Below are positions 1 through 13,699 of a DNA stretch of 64,000 nucleotides, one piece after another (the stretch's first letter is position 1; every line of letters starts with the position of its first letter). Both the position numbers and the translations under genes were made by a program. This stretch comes from Panonychus citri (lineage: Eukaryota > Arthropoda > Arachnida > Trombidiformes > Tetranychidae), in NCBI RefSeq assembly GCF_014898815.1, contig NW_026515546.1, positions 3,667,001 to 3,731,000 of the forward strand. The letters run 5' to 3'. Under the pieces are notes generated by a model. That model was not told the DNA's origin, did not search any database, and saw only the letters and a list, made by a program, of their open reading frames with translations.

Positions 1-3000
1 TATGAAACCCCCAGAGGCCCTTTTACCCTGAAGCCTTCCCACTGCCTCCCCATTTCCACCTCTTCTTCATCTTCATCCTCATCCTCATCCTCATCTTCTT
101 CATCGCCATCATCATCTCCATCCTCATCCTCATCTTCATTATCTTAATCATCTTCACTTTTTAATCAATAACAACAAATTGTGGAAGTTGTTTTGACAAC
201 GATTAAAACTTTCATTCATCTACTGTTACAATTATGAGTTGAAAATTGAAGCAAAAAATCACTTAATTGTTTCAAATTAACTAACAATCAATTTGGTGAT
301 TCAATTTTTGCTTGATTTTGATTGTTACAATTAGATTTTGCCTTTGTAATAATAATCAACGATTGATGTTGATTATTGATCCATTAAAGTTGATTTATAT
401 TAAAAGGTTTGGCTGAGAAAATGTAAATTTTTTTTCTGGAAAAAGGTTAAATTGTTACAACAATTAACTCAACAATCAATTAATTCAGGCTTGATTATTC
501 AAACTATTATCTTAATCATTGATGGACAAGCCCAAGTAATCAGATTAAACATTCAAAGTGTAAATTTTTACTTGATTGTTTGATTTGCAATGAGAAAAGT
601 TTTCCATTCAAAATGATTAATGATTAATTAAATTGTTTCGTTAACAAGAAAAAAAAAATGTAACACAATCAGTTTTTAAAAGTAATTAACTGTTAATTAA
701 CTGTAATGATGTTGATCTAATTTCACTTCAACAATTAATATTCTCGGATAAGTGATAAACAAATCAAAGGTAACAATTAATTTCTGTTGATATTTTATAC
801 AATAATATCATTCGTTTGATCACAATCAACAATCAAGAAGAAAAAATCAAGCCAAGTTAACCAACAATTAAGTTGAAAACAAAACTTTTAAAAAATCACA
901 ATGATAATCATCATGACAATTAAATTTAATCATGTTAACTAAACCAAATCAAAATTAAGTTCAATCAACGAAACAAAAACTAAATAATATTTGGGCAACA
1001 ATCTGATTCTTAAAATTTAACTTGTAAAACTTAATCATATATTTCGTGATTATAACTAATTAACTGGTGTAATTTATAGTAACAATTTAGTTAGTTAATT
1101 ATTTACTTACAATTAACATTGGAAAATGATAAGAAAAGTAAAAAAGAAACAACAAAAACTAATAACCGAATCATTTTAATCTTTTCATTTACTCATCTGC
1201 ATCTTCATCTTCATCCTCATCCTCATCTTCAAGGTGATAGTCTAACTCAATAGGAAGTCTATGCTCATAAATATCATCCTCATCCTCATCTTCATCCCCA
1301 TCATTTACCTATTCATTTATATTTATATTAATATGCCAAAGGTAAGAATCTAATATATCATCATTTAAGTTTTTATCCTCATCCCACTTATCCATAATTA
1401 GGTTAATATTATCAATTTAGCTTCGTTACTTCAAATGAGATGGGTAAAAAAAACGAGTCTATGGTAATTAAAATGTCTAATAATTCATAGGGATAAGAAA
1501 GTGTTTATGTCTTACCTGTGGATTAAATCAACTCAAGATGAAACTTGAAACTTTGTATAAACTTTATTAATATTAACTCATGAATCTTGATAATAAATCA
1601 AATCAAATCTTTCCAAGTCTCATGATAATCATAATTTCAATAAATTCTGGTTTAAACTTTTTTTTTCATTCCATTTATTATATGAAACTTTTTAATTCAT
1701 CATGAAATTATCATGTTTATTTTGTAATTTTTGTTACCTTTTGATTTTGATGCTTCTGATTGGTCAGTGATGGGTGATGGTGATGATGATGGAGATGATG
1801 ATTAAATTATTGAGATTAATTTGAATAGTAGAATTGAAATGGTTTGATAATCAATTGATTGTATAAATCAACAATTTTTCACTTATTTAATGGATCAGAT
1901 TTTGAAATGATTTTTATTTTTCAATCTAACATTTAATTTATATCAGAAATTTGAATTGAAAAGTTTTGAATTGTGTTGAGTGATGAGGATGCTGATGATA
2001 AGAAGAGGATGATGATTAGATTGGTGAATTTGAATCATCATCATCATCAGATTATCATGACAATGAATAGTTTACATAAAGGGAGAAGTTCAAGAAAACT
2101 CATTATTCTATTCAAATTTTTCTCACTTTCTCTTTCTCTCTCATCTCTCTCATCTTCCATCATTTTGTATAAGTTGTTGAATCGATTTCATCATCTTCAT
2201 CATGGTGATGGAAATTAACTTATCTCCTCCTATTTTTCACCCTTTTAAGCTTCTTCATTTAGATCAACCTTCAGGCATCTTCGAGAATTGTTTTCTGTCA
2301 TCATAAAATTACCATATATTCACTTAAATATGATAAAGCAATTGATTCTCATCATTTCCGTTTCCGTTTCGGGAGAAAAGTTCTGCATCCTAACAATTGG
2401 CCACAGCTATTGTTTAGTTAGAATTTCTTGTGAGTGTGAAACAAATTAAGATGCTCACAATTAAGCAAGACAATCAACTCAATGATGATCAGTATTAATT
2501 TCAAGTTCATTTGTAATCAAACCTTGAAATTAAATTGTTAATGAAAACAATTTTGTGTCTATTGTGATTAAATTGTTACAACCGATTTAAATTATTGTGA
2601 CAACTCAAGGATTCACTTTCCTTTTCTGCTGCAAATAAAACTAATTGCAAATCAATTGTAAATCCAATGAAATTCATATATATTAATTTAAGTTAAGATT
2701 AACAATCAATTTTGATTGTTGTTCCCCAAAATTACTTGATTGACAGAAATTAAGGTGAAGTGTTTGAAAACTGTTAATTTAACAATAATCAACAATCAAA
2801 TATCAACAAACCTTATTTGTTATTATCTTAGTTAGTCTGTTGTTTACTCTTGATGATTATGATGATTAACTTATGATTACGTTGATTGTTGAGGATAAAT
2901 TAAAGGTTAAATGAAATTATGATGAAATAAATAAATTACTGTTACAAAATTGATGGTGTTATTACAATTTGAGTTAATTGCAACAATTTATTCATAATTA

Positions 3001-5102
3001 TGATTGATTAAAAGTGGTTTGTATTGAGTGTAATCAAGAAAGTAAAAAAAAAGTAATAAATGATTAAATTGAATTGAAATTGATTTAGAAAAAAATTAAA
3101 CCAGAAATTATTGAATTTTGGGGAAAAAACCCCGAAAATTTAATAGTAATTAAAGTTAATTGTTAAAAGAAATCAATATGATATTAATGGTTTACAATAA
3201 ATCAATTAATTGGATTGATTCAATTCAACAATTTAACTTTTGACAATTAAATGTGATGATTTGCTTTCGGCTTTGAACTTTACTTGATTATCATCATGAG
3301 GATAATAACTGTTACTTGATTGTCGGAGGTTGAGATTTACGAGTTGTAAATTGATTCTGATAAGAATCAGTGATCACCATGGCGGTGGGAGAGTGAGTGA
3401 GAGAGAGAGAGAGAGAGCTATTCCGCCGTGGAAAGAGTGAGAGGATAAATGGTGAAAGATGATAAAGATGACAAGAGGGAAAGAAGAGGAAAATGAATTG
3501 AGATCAACAAGTAAAAGTTTTTGAAAACTTTTTTATCTTTATCCTGTTAACTTCCGTTCGCATCAGAATCAGAATCTACTGGAATCAGAGGTTCGTTATC
3601 ATGATTATTATCATCATGAGGATTAATATGAAGATAGTAAACAGTTAACTTTTTAATCCTCACAATCGGATTGTGTATTTTTTACTCATCAAAATTTTCA
3701 AATTCATGATGTTTTCTTGGATCACTTAGTCTGAACTTTTTATTTTCTTCTCTACTATCTCATCCTCATCTTCATTATCTTGATTGTTATTAATGAAAGT
3801 TAATCTTATAACTAATGATGTGAACTTTTTTTCATCATTACCATGATAATGACAATGAAAACAAACACAATCTTCATACAGATTTTTACAGTAAATGAGT
3901 GTCCAAGGTTGTGTCCAGTTTTTGAGAAAACTATTTCCGGTTTCAAGTTGATAATGATGAGAAAGACTCACACTAAGGAAACTCTTGAAACACAATAGAT
4001 GATAATGATAATGAAAGATAAGAGATATTCTTATATAAATAATGACCAGTGTCTTGTAGTGTCCACTACAATTACTACTTGAATATTTGACCACCAGTTC
4101 ATTCATTAATTATGTGGACATATAAAAACTTGATTACAATTAAGTCTCATTTTAAAGTCAACAAGGGAATTGGATGAACTTTTGGTTTCACTATTTTTTT
4201 TGTATGAATCTAATGTTCAGAATCGTTTGATTACCAAATGAATTATGATTAGTTGATTATGATTAGCTGATTGCACGGAAGTTTGCATGTCATGGTGTTT
4301 TTTTATCATCATCATCACCACGATCGACATAATCATCCCCATGTAATAATCTCATCATGCAATAGAAAAAAAACAAAAAAGTTCTGGAACTCATGATGAA
4401 AATTTAGCTACTCAGAACTCATGTTGAGAGAGAGAGAGAGAGAGAGAGAGTTACACAAATATAAACAATCAAAGTACTAGGAAAAGTAAATTTGATTTGC
4501 TTTTGTGAATTAAATCACAATTAAGCCAAGAAATGAAAAGAAATCAATTCAACGAATCAAAAAAGATGAATTTTGATTTGATTTTTTGAATTGAAAGTTT
4601 GTTTGTTAATCTCATTAATCAACGACAATTTTGTTATTCACAAATTAACTTCCGGTAATTAACAATCAAATCAACATGATAACGTTAATTAAGGGATGAT
4701 TAAGGTAACAGCAACAACAGATTGTACTCGAGTCCGCATTTGTAAACCTTGTATTTAAATTGTTTGAATTTCCCTTTCCGGTTTTTTTTTTCGTTAAAAA
4801 GTTTCAAAAAAAAACAACTGACCATTATATAGCTTTTTTCGTATGACAGGTCAGCCTAATTAAAGGTTAATGATGATGATTTGGATGATGATTATGATCA
4901 TCATTTGTAAATAATATCCAAAGACAGGAAATTGTAACATTTAAATGTAGATAAAAGATAAAGATGATTACGGATTAAGATGATTGTCTTAATCATTGCA
5001 AAGACAATTTCTCTTTTTTTCCTAATTATCTCAAGGTAACCATTCGTTGTTGTTACCTGGTCGATTTATTAGTTGTTACTTGGATGATAAAAAATAGTAA
5101 AT

Positions 5103-5105
<3 letters not shown>

Positions 5106-5137
<32 letters not shown>
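5106..5137. repeat. (AG)n microsatellite, 32 bp
   Basis: Perfect AG dinucleotide run. It lies about 420 bp from the CT run at 5551, giving opposite-strand purine tracts that could in principle pair. Confidence 0.95.
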
Positions 5138-5139
<2 letters not shown>

Positions 5140-5548
5140 GAAAATTCATCTTATCTTTCATCTTCTTAATGATGATGATAATTAGATGGATGATAATGGA
5201 AATAATACTTTCGTCGTCATCTTAAATTTCTGGTTCCAATCATTGATTAGTAACATCAACTCAGTAATTAATCAATTAGTGACTCTAGTGGACAATAGAT
5301 TTGAATAATTATCCTCATCTTCTTAATTATTTATCATCATGAAAATCTTAAAACCTTATAAGTCTTCAATTTGACTTTTCTCTCTCTCTTTCTTTTTCAT
5401 GATTAACCTTTCAACCATTTTCTTACCTTTTTCTGGTTATCACCTTAGGCTATTTAAGTGACATCAGTAGTGTCTCTTATCATCTTCATCTTCATCAAGA
5501 AGAAAAGATAATTTCTTCTCTTCTTACCTCTGTATTTCTTAAGGTAAA

Positions 5549-5550
<2 letters not shown>

Positions 5551-5595
<45 letters not shown>
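5551..5595. repeat. (CT)n microsatellite, 45 bp
   Basis: Uninterrupted CT dinucleotide repeat, preceded by a CTTAAGGTAAAGA segment. One of the longest simple repeats in the window; likely length-polymorphic. Confidence 0.95.
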
Positions 5596-5600
<5 letters not shown>

Positions 5601-7000
5601 CTTTATCATCTTCATCATTCTGACTCTGGATCATTTTTCATTTTGACCTGAGGCCATGATCATGATGAAGATGAGGTAACATTTTAAGCATCTGGCTCCC
5701 TCTTATCATCTTAATCATAATCATTAGATTGTCATTCAGTATAAATTTAACCAAACAATTTACAAGAAAAAGTTATTTACCTTAAATCAACTTTCACTTA
5801 ATCATAATTCATGATGATGTTCATCATGAAACTAAAAAATTGAAATATTTCTATTAATCTGTAACAATTTAGAAATGAATTATTAATCAATAAAATGTTT
5901 CCAATGTTAATTAATCCGATTTCACTTTTTTTTGATTGATTTTGATTGGCGAGAGAGAAAAACAAAAATAATTTTGTCACAATCAAACAAATCGTGATCA
6001 ATGATAAACCATCATGAAAATATTTCCCAAAGTTCAGGATTCATGATAAATTGCATGATAATTTAAATTGCTACAATAAACTAGACATTGATTATAATCA
6101 TTTCCATCAATTTGATTCAATTACTTAAATATTGTTATAGATTCAATAGTTTAACTAAATTATAACTTTAAATTGTTACCATTTATTTATTAACCAAATG
6201 AGAAACTTTAAATTAATAAACTTATATCATGATGATGCTCATGTTGGGGGTGGTGAGTGGTTGGGTTATTTTCATCATGATAACAAACAGTAATCATGAT
6301 TATTATTATTAATCAGAATTCAGGAAATGAGCTGATAACTTTAATTTCAAGTGTAACTTGATTACTTTTTTTTTGTTTTCATTAATTTTACTTTTCGCAA
6401 ACACTTTCCAAATTGAATTAAATTAACTAATTAAATTGAACGTGACAATGGTGATTATCGTACATATGATAATTTAATTGTCTCAACGTTAATCAGTCTT
6501 AATTTAATTAGTAACGTGCTAATTAATCTTGTTGTTGCTTTATCCATATATTAATTATCTGTAAAAAAAAAATAATATATAAATGATATTCAATGATAAA
6601 TGATGATATTGTTTTCCGTTAACAATTAAGTATTCAAGAAAGAGAAAAGTTGTTCGGAACAATTAAATCAACAATTAGTTAAACAATTAAATATTATAAC
6701 AATTTAGTAACACACTAACAGTATCTTTGATTAATCATTTTGAAAGATAATTGAAAATCAAGTGATAACAATTAAAAGGAAGAGGGAAAATAAAAGTTTA
6801 TCATAATAATAATAAATATCGAATCGGAAATTAAATCTTAATCCAATTGAAAGTATTTAATTTGTTTTTTTTACAACAATTGTAAAAGTTTCATTCACTT
6901 GGCAATTAATTTAATGATTATCGTTAACAGTTTTTCAATTCAATTGAATGAAAAGTAATAAAATAAAAAAATAGTTATCATGAACTCTGCTGAAAGTAGG

Positions 7001-7027
7001 GAATTCTGTATAAAGCATACAGAATTC
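7001..7027. other. Perfect 11-bp stem hairpin
   Basis: GAATTCTGTAT (7001-7011), 5-nt spacer AAAGC, then the exact reverse complement ATACAGAATTC (7017-7027). The arms are not simple repeats, which sets the hairpin apart from its low-complexity surroundings. No terminator or RNA gene can be inferred from it. Confidence 0.7.
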
Positions 7028-9637
7028 ATATTGATTCAATTGAGTTTCATATTCTCAGGTAGCAAATCTTCACCCCACTGGAATCCTCATGATGATTACC
7101 ACCATGAGTTCAAGGTCTACTGAGCTGATGATAATGATGATGAAGATTGGATATCATTGGTAATACTAAAAAGTATTATATCACATTAGTAGGAAAGGAG
7201 ATAGGAAGTGGAAGATGACATTTTATCTTCATCATTCTGATAAAGATTCAGAATGAAATGGTCCATGTCAATCATGAAAAGATATTATTTCAATTGAACA
7301 ACAATAAACGCAGAGAAAATCGTTGAATGAACAGAAGAAGAAGAAAAAGTTCTAATAACAAGAGTTATCGAAATATCGTTTCTCTGTGTATCTCAAGTGT
7401 AAAAGCTTTTTTTTATTCAGAACTTTTCTCCCCTGAAATCCTGATGACGAGTACTGAACAACACCAAGAAGTTGAAAGAGTTTCATTTGGGAACATGAAG
7501 TTTATGATGATGATGATTTGGTTGATGGAAAAGTTGTCAGATTTTCAATTCTGTTTTTCAATTACTACTAAAAACGATTTTTTTCTTACTTTTCCCACCA
7601 TCATGATGAGATTATCATGTAATGAGGATAAACATGATGATATTCATTTGATGACCCATATAACGGTTCAGCTTAATTGACATGGTAGCCGATTCGTTTC
7701 TGTTGTTTCTTAATAGTTGATTGAATCAGCATGGGCTCAGAATATTCAAATTCATTATTTGCTACCTGGTAATTTCTAAAATTGATTCTGTCAAAATTGT
7801 AAACGAAAGTTCAAATTCTGAATGCTGTTAACTTCACATCATTATCTATTACAGGAACATTAAAGTATTATCTCATTAATTATTTGGTTGATATGATGAC
7901 CAATGAATAAATGAATAATGGTGAATAGCATGATGATAAATGATGATAATGGTCAAGAATACAACTTATTTTGTCTGACCAATCAAACAAATTTCAAGTC
8001 TCTTTTCATCTCATTGTTGATGTTATCGTTTATTAACATTAGTTAATCATTGGATTGATTAGTTAATGATAGTTTATCAGAAAAAGAAAATGAAAGATTA
8101 GATGATGAGAAGAAAAAATCGACCAAAAGTTTAGTCTTTTGTTTTCTTCTATTGGAAAATAAAGTTCATTTAATCAGCTGATTACTATGATGATGATTAC
8201 TGATTTCGAGGTGACAGTTAATTTAGAATCAAATTGAACTTGTACTGAAGTGAAAAAGGAAAAATAAATGAACTGATAGTTGATCAACAATAAGGAAACC
8301 ATGATAATCATCAACAAGAATCAAAATAATAACAACCAGATGATTCAGTTGATTGGGTGGAGTTAAAACTTTCTCTCTCTCTCTCTCAGTTGAAAACCTT
8401 TTCTATGGATGATAAATGATGACGATATTGATTTGCTTTCATGAGGCAATATTTATTATCATGGAAAAGTTCATGTTTGTCTCGGTGTTTCTTTTGGAAA
8501 AGAGAAGAAAAAATAAGAAAAACAGAATTTTAAATTACTCTTAATATCGTTTATTGTTATTGTCAATTTTTTTCTTCTTCTAAATGAAAAGTTCAGTTGA
8601 GATGATTTTCTGCAGACTCAGAATTCATCATGAAAACTATCTACATGTAAGTGTATCTTTCTCTCCATGATTGGTAATAATAACAACACAAGTAAACATT
8701 AAGACTCGTGAAGAAGTTGAGAAAAAAGTTCAGTCGACCATAAACAGGAAAAGGCAAAGTTTACTCAGAATCTTGAGTTTTGTTAGTAGATTTTTTCTCC
8801 CTCTACCCTGAACTTTTTGCTTTTTACCCTGATGATGAAGATGAAGACTTGATGAAGACAATATACACTGAACCTTTGTCGGACGAAGAGGTGAGTGGGT
8901 GAGCAAGTTGAATTGGGATATTATTGAATTTTGTCAAACTTTTTTTTATTCTTTTTCCTTTTTCCCCTCTCAACTTCATGATGTTTGCTGAGGAAAAAAA
9001 TTCCAAGCGTAATGAGAGTTAATTTAAGGTCAAAAAATCAGTGACATACGTGATTCCATTGAATTTCATGATGCTCATCATGAAGAAGAAAAAGTTAACC
9101 TTTATTATCTTTTCTCTCAATCTTATTCTTATTACTTTTGTTTTCATCATCATGTTGATTCTGTTTATTGTCTTTTGTTTCTTTAACATCACTTGCCCTT
9201 CTTCCATCTTCTTCCTCCTCTTCCTTCTCTTCATCCTCGTCTTCCTCTTCTTCATCTTTTCTGTTTCCTTTCCTTTTCATTTCTTTTTTTACTCAGTTCA
9301 ATCATGAAAAAACAAGGTAAAGTTCATATACACATGAAAGCTTCAAATCAAAGCCCATGGTTAATATAACGTTTTTACCGTTAATCTAATCAAATTAGTT
9401 AGGCTTCAGGTCATTCATTTAGGTCTTTTGATTTGTTTCCCTTCTTCTTGTTTTAACCCTGGTTTCATGATGATTTCAGGATATAAGATGAATCGATTCA
9501 TACTCTGGAATGATGATAATAAAATTAATGAATAACAAGCAAATTGGACAGAAGATGAGCAAGAGAATGAAGAATGATGAGAATGAGAATGATAGAGAAA
9601 AACAAATGATGGTGATGACCAATTTCTCTGTCATCCA

Positions 9638-9640
<3 letters not shown>

Positions 9641-9677
<37 letters not shown>
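9641..9677. repeat. (CT)n microsatellite, 37 bp
   Basis: Perfect CT run inside a non-coding ATG/GAT-rich segment. Confidence 0.95.
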
Positions 9678-9682
<5 letters not shown>

Positions 9683-11419
9683 GTGTACATCTTTCTTGTG
9701 GTCAGGATCATTTATCATTTCATCTTCCAAAGATAATGATGATTATGTGTCTAATCTAATCATCAAAACGAGAGAAGTAAAGAAATGAAAAGTTTTAACT
9801 CTTGAGAGAAAAAAAACTATTCAGTAGAATTTGAATTGATTCACCTTTTGTCAATTCTGTTTGAAAATTCTGAATGAATATTTATCTCCCTTGGAAAAGT
9901 ATCTCATATATTAAGAAACTGCAACGGTAAAAGAGTTTCATCTTACTTTGTTACTCGCCACTTGACCTTGTTCTGATTCTTGATGGACATTGAACAAGAA
10001 TTACAACAATGAATCTTTGAAAATGACCAATAGAACAAAAGAGGAAAAAGATATTACTCGAACACTGAACTTTCTCCAAGAAGATGGAACACCATTTTTT
10101 TTCCAGAATTCTTAACATTCTTACATGAACTGACCATCAACAATTGATAATAATAAGAAAAAGCATCAGGTTATTTATTATCTATTTTCATCTATTACAT
10201 AAACTTCATCCTTAACGATAGTCAGATAAGTGTAACAACAATAATGATGATAAAAGTTACACCATTATCAATGTTAATCTCCTTTCCAAACTGAGGTCAC
10301 CCTGAAATCACCATGATAAACATAGACTAATAACATGGAACAGATTCAAAGACAACAAAAAGGACAATGAACACTTTGAATCTGTCAGAATAAACAAAAT
10401 GTCAATATTGTTCTCATTCAAATCGAATGTAAAATCATGTTCAAAGTTTATTTTCCCTGAATTCTGACGATTCAAAACATCCAAATACACTTATCATGAT
10501 TTAATTGTAAACTGACCGGAGGAAATGTTCATTTTAATCTGTTGGAATTATCGATAAAGCTCAGAATTATCTTGAAGTCTAACTCACCATCAGAAACAAT
10601 CCAAAGGTAATCTATGGATTCTTGGAAAGAAAAAAATTATTTCTAAGATTACTGAGATTCCTTCAGGTTGAATACTATTATTATTATTATTATTTTTGTT
10701 CTAATCATTATAATCTAAACATGAAGTTGTAAACATTGATAATCATGAGTTTGCATGGTGAAAGAATCCATAGTTATTAAAAGCTGGAATTTGATGCAAG
10801 TATGAATTGTGTAATAATCATGAGATTCTGAAGCTTAGAGCAAATTCTGTACCTTCACTTAATGTTGAACAACTATTCAGATCCAATGAGATAAATCTGA
10901 TTGTCAGAACTTTTTCTCTTCTTCTTCAACCACCATCATTTTGTTAGATTGTGAATTATTTTCCGATTATCGAAAACATGAGAAACATGAATGTTTATCG
11001 TCATCATTCAGATGGTTGAGTTACATGTTTCATGGAATCGGTATGTTTGTATATTCATTTATTATATACAATCATGGTGGATATTTAAACTCAATATGTT
11101 TTCATTTATCATGTAAACAATTTAATTGATGCTCTTAAATGGTCTCATCTAATCACGATAAACAAAATGTTTAGCATTTAATTTATCTTTCTGTTAATAG
11201 TTGAAAATAAACAAGCATCAGGGTGATGATGATGATGATGATAATCCTCATGACTGAAAATTTCATATCATGAACTAGAAAATCTTTATTCAAAGTTTGA
11301 ATGGTATTCCCATTGAAAGGAAAATGACAATAGTAAATCATAATTGGTTAACAATGAGAAGACAAAATTAAAAGATGATGAGGATGAATGATGAAAGAAA
11401 GAGAGAGACAGAGAGTCAA

Positions 11420-11421
<2 letters not shown>

Positions 11422-11461
<40 letters not shown>
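11422..11461. repeat. (TC)n microsatellite, 40 bp
   Basis: Perfect TC run. Preceded by a short purine-rich GAGAGAGACAGAGAG tract, so the purine strand switches within 25 bp. Confidence 0.95.
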
Positions 11462-11464
<3 letters not shown>

Positions 11465-13667
11465 TCAATTTCTATTCTTTTGTTGGTTAAATTTGACAGA
11501 GAAAGAATTCTTGTCATCGAAATGATAATTTTTCGTCTCTTCCTCTTCCTCTATCAGATAAAAAGGATGAAAATGAAAGATGAAGATGATGAGGAAGAAG
11601 AAGTGACAAAAAATTAAACTTGGATGATTTGGAAGAGACACTGATAGAAGACAAGAAAGATGATGAAGATAAAGAAAAGATGATAACTGTGGGTGAATAT
11701 CCTTTCTTTCCTTATCTTCATCTTCTCTCTTTCTGTTTCTTTCTTAATTCAGAGACAAATCTTAATAGTAACACATTTTCTTCACCAAGAAAAAGATGAG
11801 GATGAAAAGGCAATAACAACAGTATGTTTTGTCGAAAAAAATTTTTTCGAACGTTTTTCCTCCAACTCTTTCGAATACTCAAGAATACATATAAAAAAGA
11901 AGAAAATTCTTTCGTTTTTTTCCTTCTCACTCCTATTCCTTAAAGTTCTAATAGAAAATCAATCCCGGTTGAAACACTTATTCTCATCTTCTGTCTTCAT
12001 CTTCTTCTTGTCTCCTTCTCATCATCTTATGTCTTATTTCCTGTAACTTTAACGATTTTCTTTTCATTCGAATTTTTTTTTCATCATCTCTCTTCATCCA
12101 ATGAATCTAAGATGATGAAGATTGAAACAAAAACCTTAAAACTAGAAAGTAACAGTGAAAAACAATTCAACTTACAATAGCCTCTAGACATTGTATCCAA
12201 AGTTACTACTGTTATCATGAGCTTTATGAATTCCCTGAAAAAGTTCTGATATAAAACTTAAAGTGTTTTCGACTCCTTGGATCTCAATCGTTTTTTTTTT
12301 CATCATCTTCTCTTAGTATATCTTCTTCCATGAATCTGATTATCGAATTTTCTAATTTCTGATTATAACACTTGCATCGTTCGAGTTTCAAATGGTTCAT
12401 TATGAAGATAAATGATTAGAATATTTTTTCGATATCGAATCTTTTTTTCATTCTAATCTTTTTTTTTCATTCTTCACCTTTTTCATTAAACCCTGAAGCG
12501 ATAATTTCACAATGTATCTCCGATTTAAAATCAATTACAGAACCTAAATTGTTGGTGGCTCGAGAAATTTGCATAATTGAGATTCAATTTTCATGGTAAA
12601 TCGTTTCCAATTAATCAATTGTATAGTTGGTAAAAAAAGGGAAACGATAATTTTGATAAGGAAAATATATAAAAAAAAAAGTTCTAAATTGAATTGTAAA
12701 TTCAGAGAATGGCGATTGATGATGATGGTGAAAAAATGGATCAGTAACAGCTTAACTCATGGAAAGTTCTATTAATACCATGGATGGAAATGAGAAAATT
12801 TCATTCGATCAGATAATTTATTCTTCATGGACAGAGTCAAGTTCAGGAAAATTTTCGAATCTGTATAACCGTAACTCTCAATTCATGATATCATTTAGAG
12901 GTTCGAATTGCTTGACCATCATCATCATCATTCTCATTTGAAAGAGAAAAAAAAGCTCAAAATAAACAGTAGAAAATGAGAGAAAAAAAAGATTAGATGA
13001 GAATTGGAATGAATTCTTTTCAGGATTTTTCCCCTGAAAATTCATTGAATGAATAATCTGAGATAAGCAAGGAAAGTAAACATCAACCACCCCCTAGAAA
13101 ACAACAATAATAATAACAAGATGAGTTGATAATTCAGTTTGGAGGAGAGAGCAAAAAAAAATTCGAATGTGAAACTTTTATCGATAATGGAATCAATGGT
13201 AAACCATGGAAAAGAAGATGAAATTCAGATGAAAATTCTGTTGGATGTGGTAATATTTTTTTCCAGAAAATTTCTTTGCAATCTTTTTTCTTCTTCCATT
13301 CTTTTCGGTTAACATTCTGCTCTTCATCTTCCTTTCATGAGGATATCATTTTTAAATCCACAAGGATTTACCTTTCTCTCTTTTCCGAATCATCATCTTC
13401 TTCCTCTCTCATCTTCAGAATTCATGGGATATTATTTTAAATATCATTTTCTTTTATTCCACAAAGTACAAACTCTAAATTTTTTCGAAATCGAGGAAAT
13501 ATGAAGATTCTGTCTGAATCTTGCCTTCTAAACATATTCACTCATATTCACATAGAGTTTCAATTCCAAATTTTATCATCATCTCTTATCATCTTCATTT
13601 TCATCTTCATCTAATCTCTTTCCACTTCCTCCATGTTTACTCATAATACACCAGTAATATAATAGAA

Positions 13668-13670
<3 letters not shown>

Positions 13671-13698
<28 letters not shown>

Positions 13699-13699
13699 G
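13671..13699. repeat. (GA)n microsatellite, 29 bp
   Basis: Perfect GA dinucleotide run. Confidence 0.95.

Larger units (their letters stand above)
1..11421. other. Non-coding low-complexity DNA
   Basis: No ORF here has protein-like complexity; open stretches are translations of ATC/GAT or CT/AG repeats. The block holds imperfect TCATCC/TCATCT tracts (61-145, about 1195-1300), AG runs (3393-3417, 4426-4450, 5106-5137), CT runs (5551-5595, 9641-9677) and many short ATGATG/ATCATC clusters. Motifs such as AACAATTA, TTAATTGTTAC and TAATTA recur throughout. It could be intergenic DNA or part of a long intron. I see no promoter, tRNA or rRNA. Confidence 0.7.

Noticed and set aside
3726..4106. 126-codon minus-strand ORF
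   Set aside because: Composition is His/Tyr/Ser/Asn from ATC/TCA-rich DNA; no domain, no codon pattern, no neighbours that make sense of it.
7327..7680. 117-codon plus-strand ORF starting with Arg-rich residues
   Set aside because: Fairly normal in complexity but with Met and Phe runs from ATG and T tracts, and no recognisable motif. Length is within what chance allows in 64 kb of this composition.
9041..9307. Hydrophobic 88-codon ORF resembling a membrane peptide
   Set aside because: Leu/Phe/Ile content comes from a TTC/CTT/TCA-rich tract; the opposite strand is an equally open Glu/Lys run.
12899..12911. tRNA T-loop-like GGTTCGAATTGC
   Set aside because: No matching acceptor, D or anticodon arms within tRNA distance on either strand.
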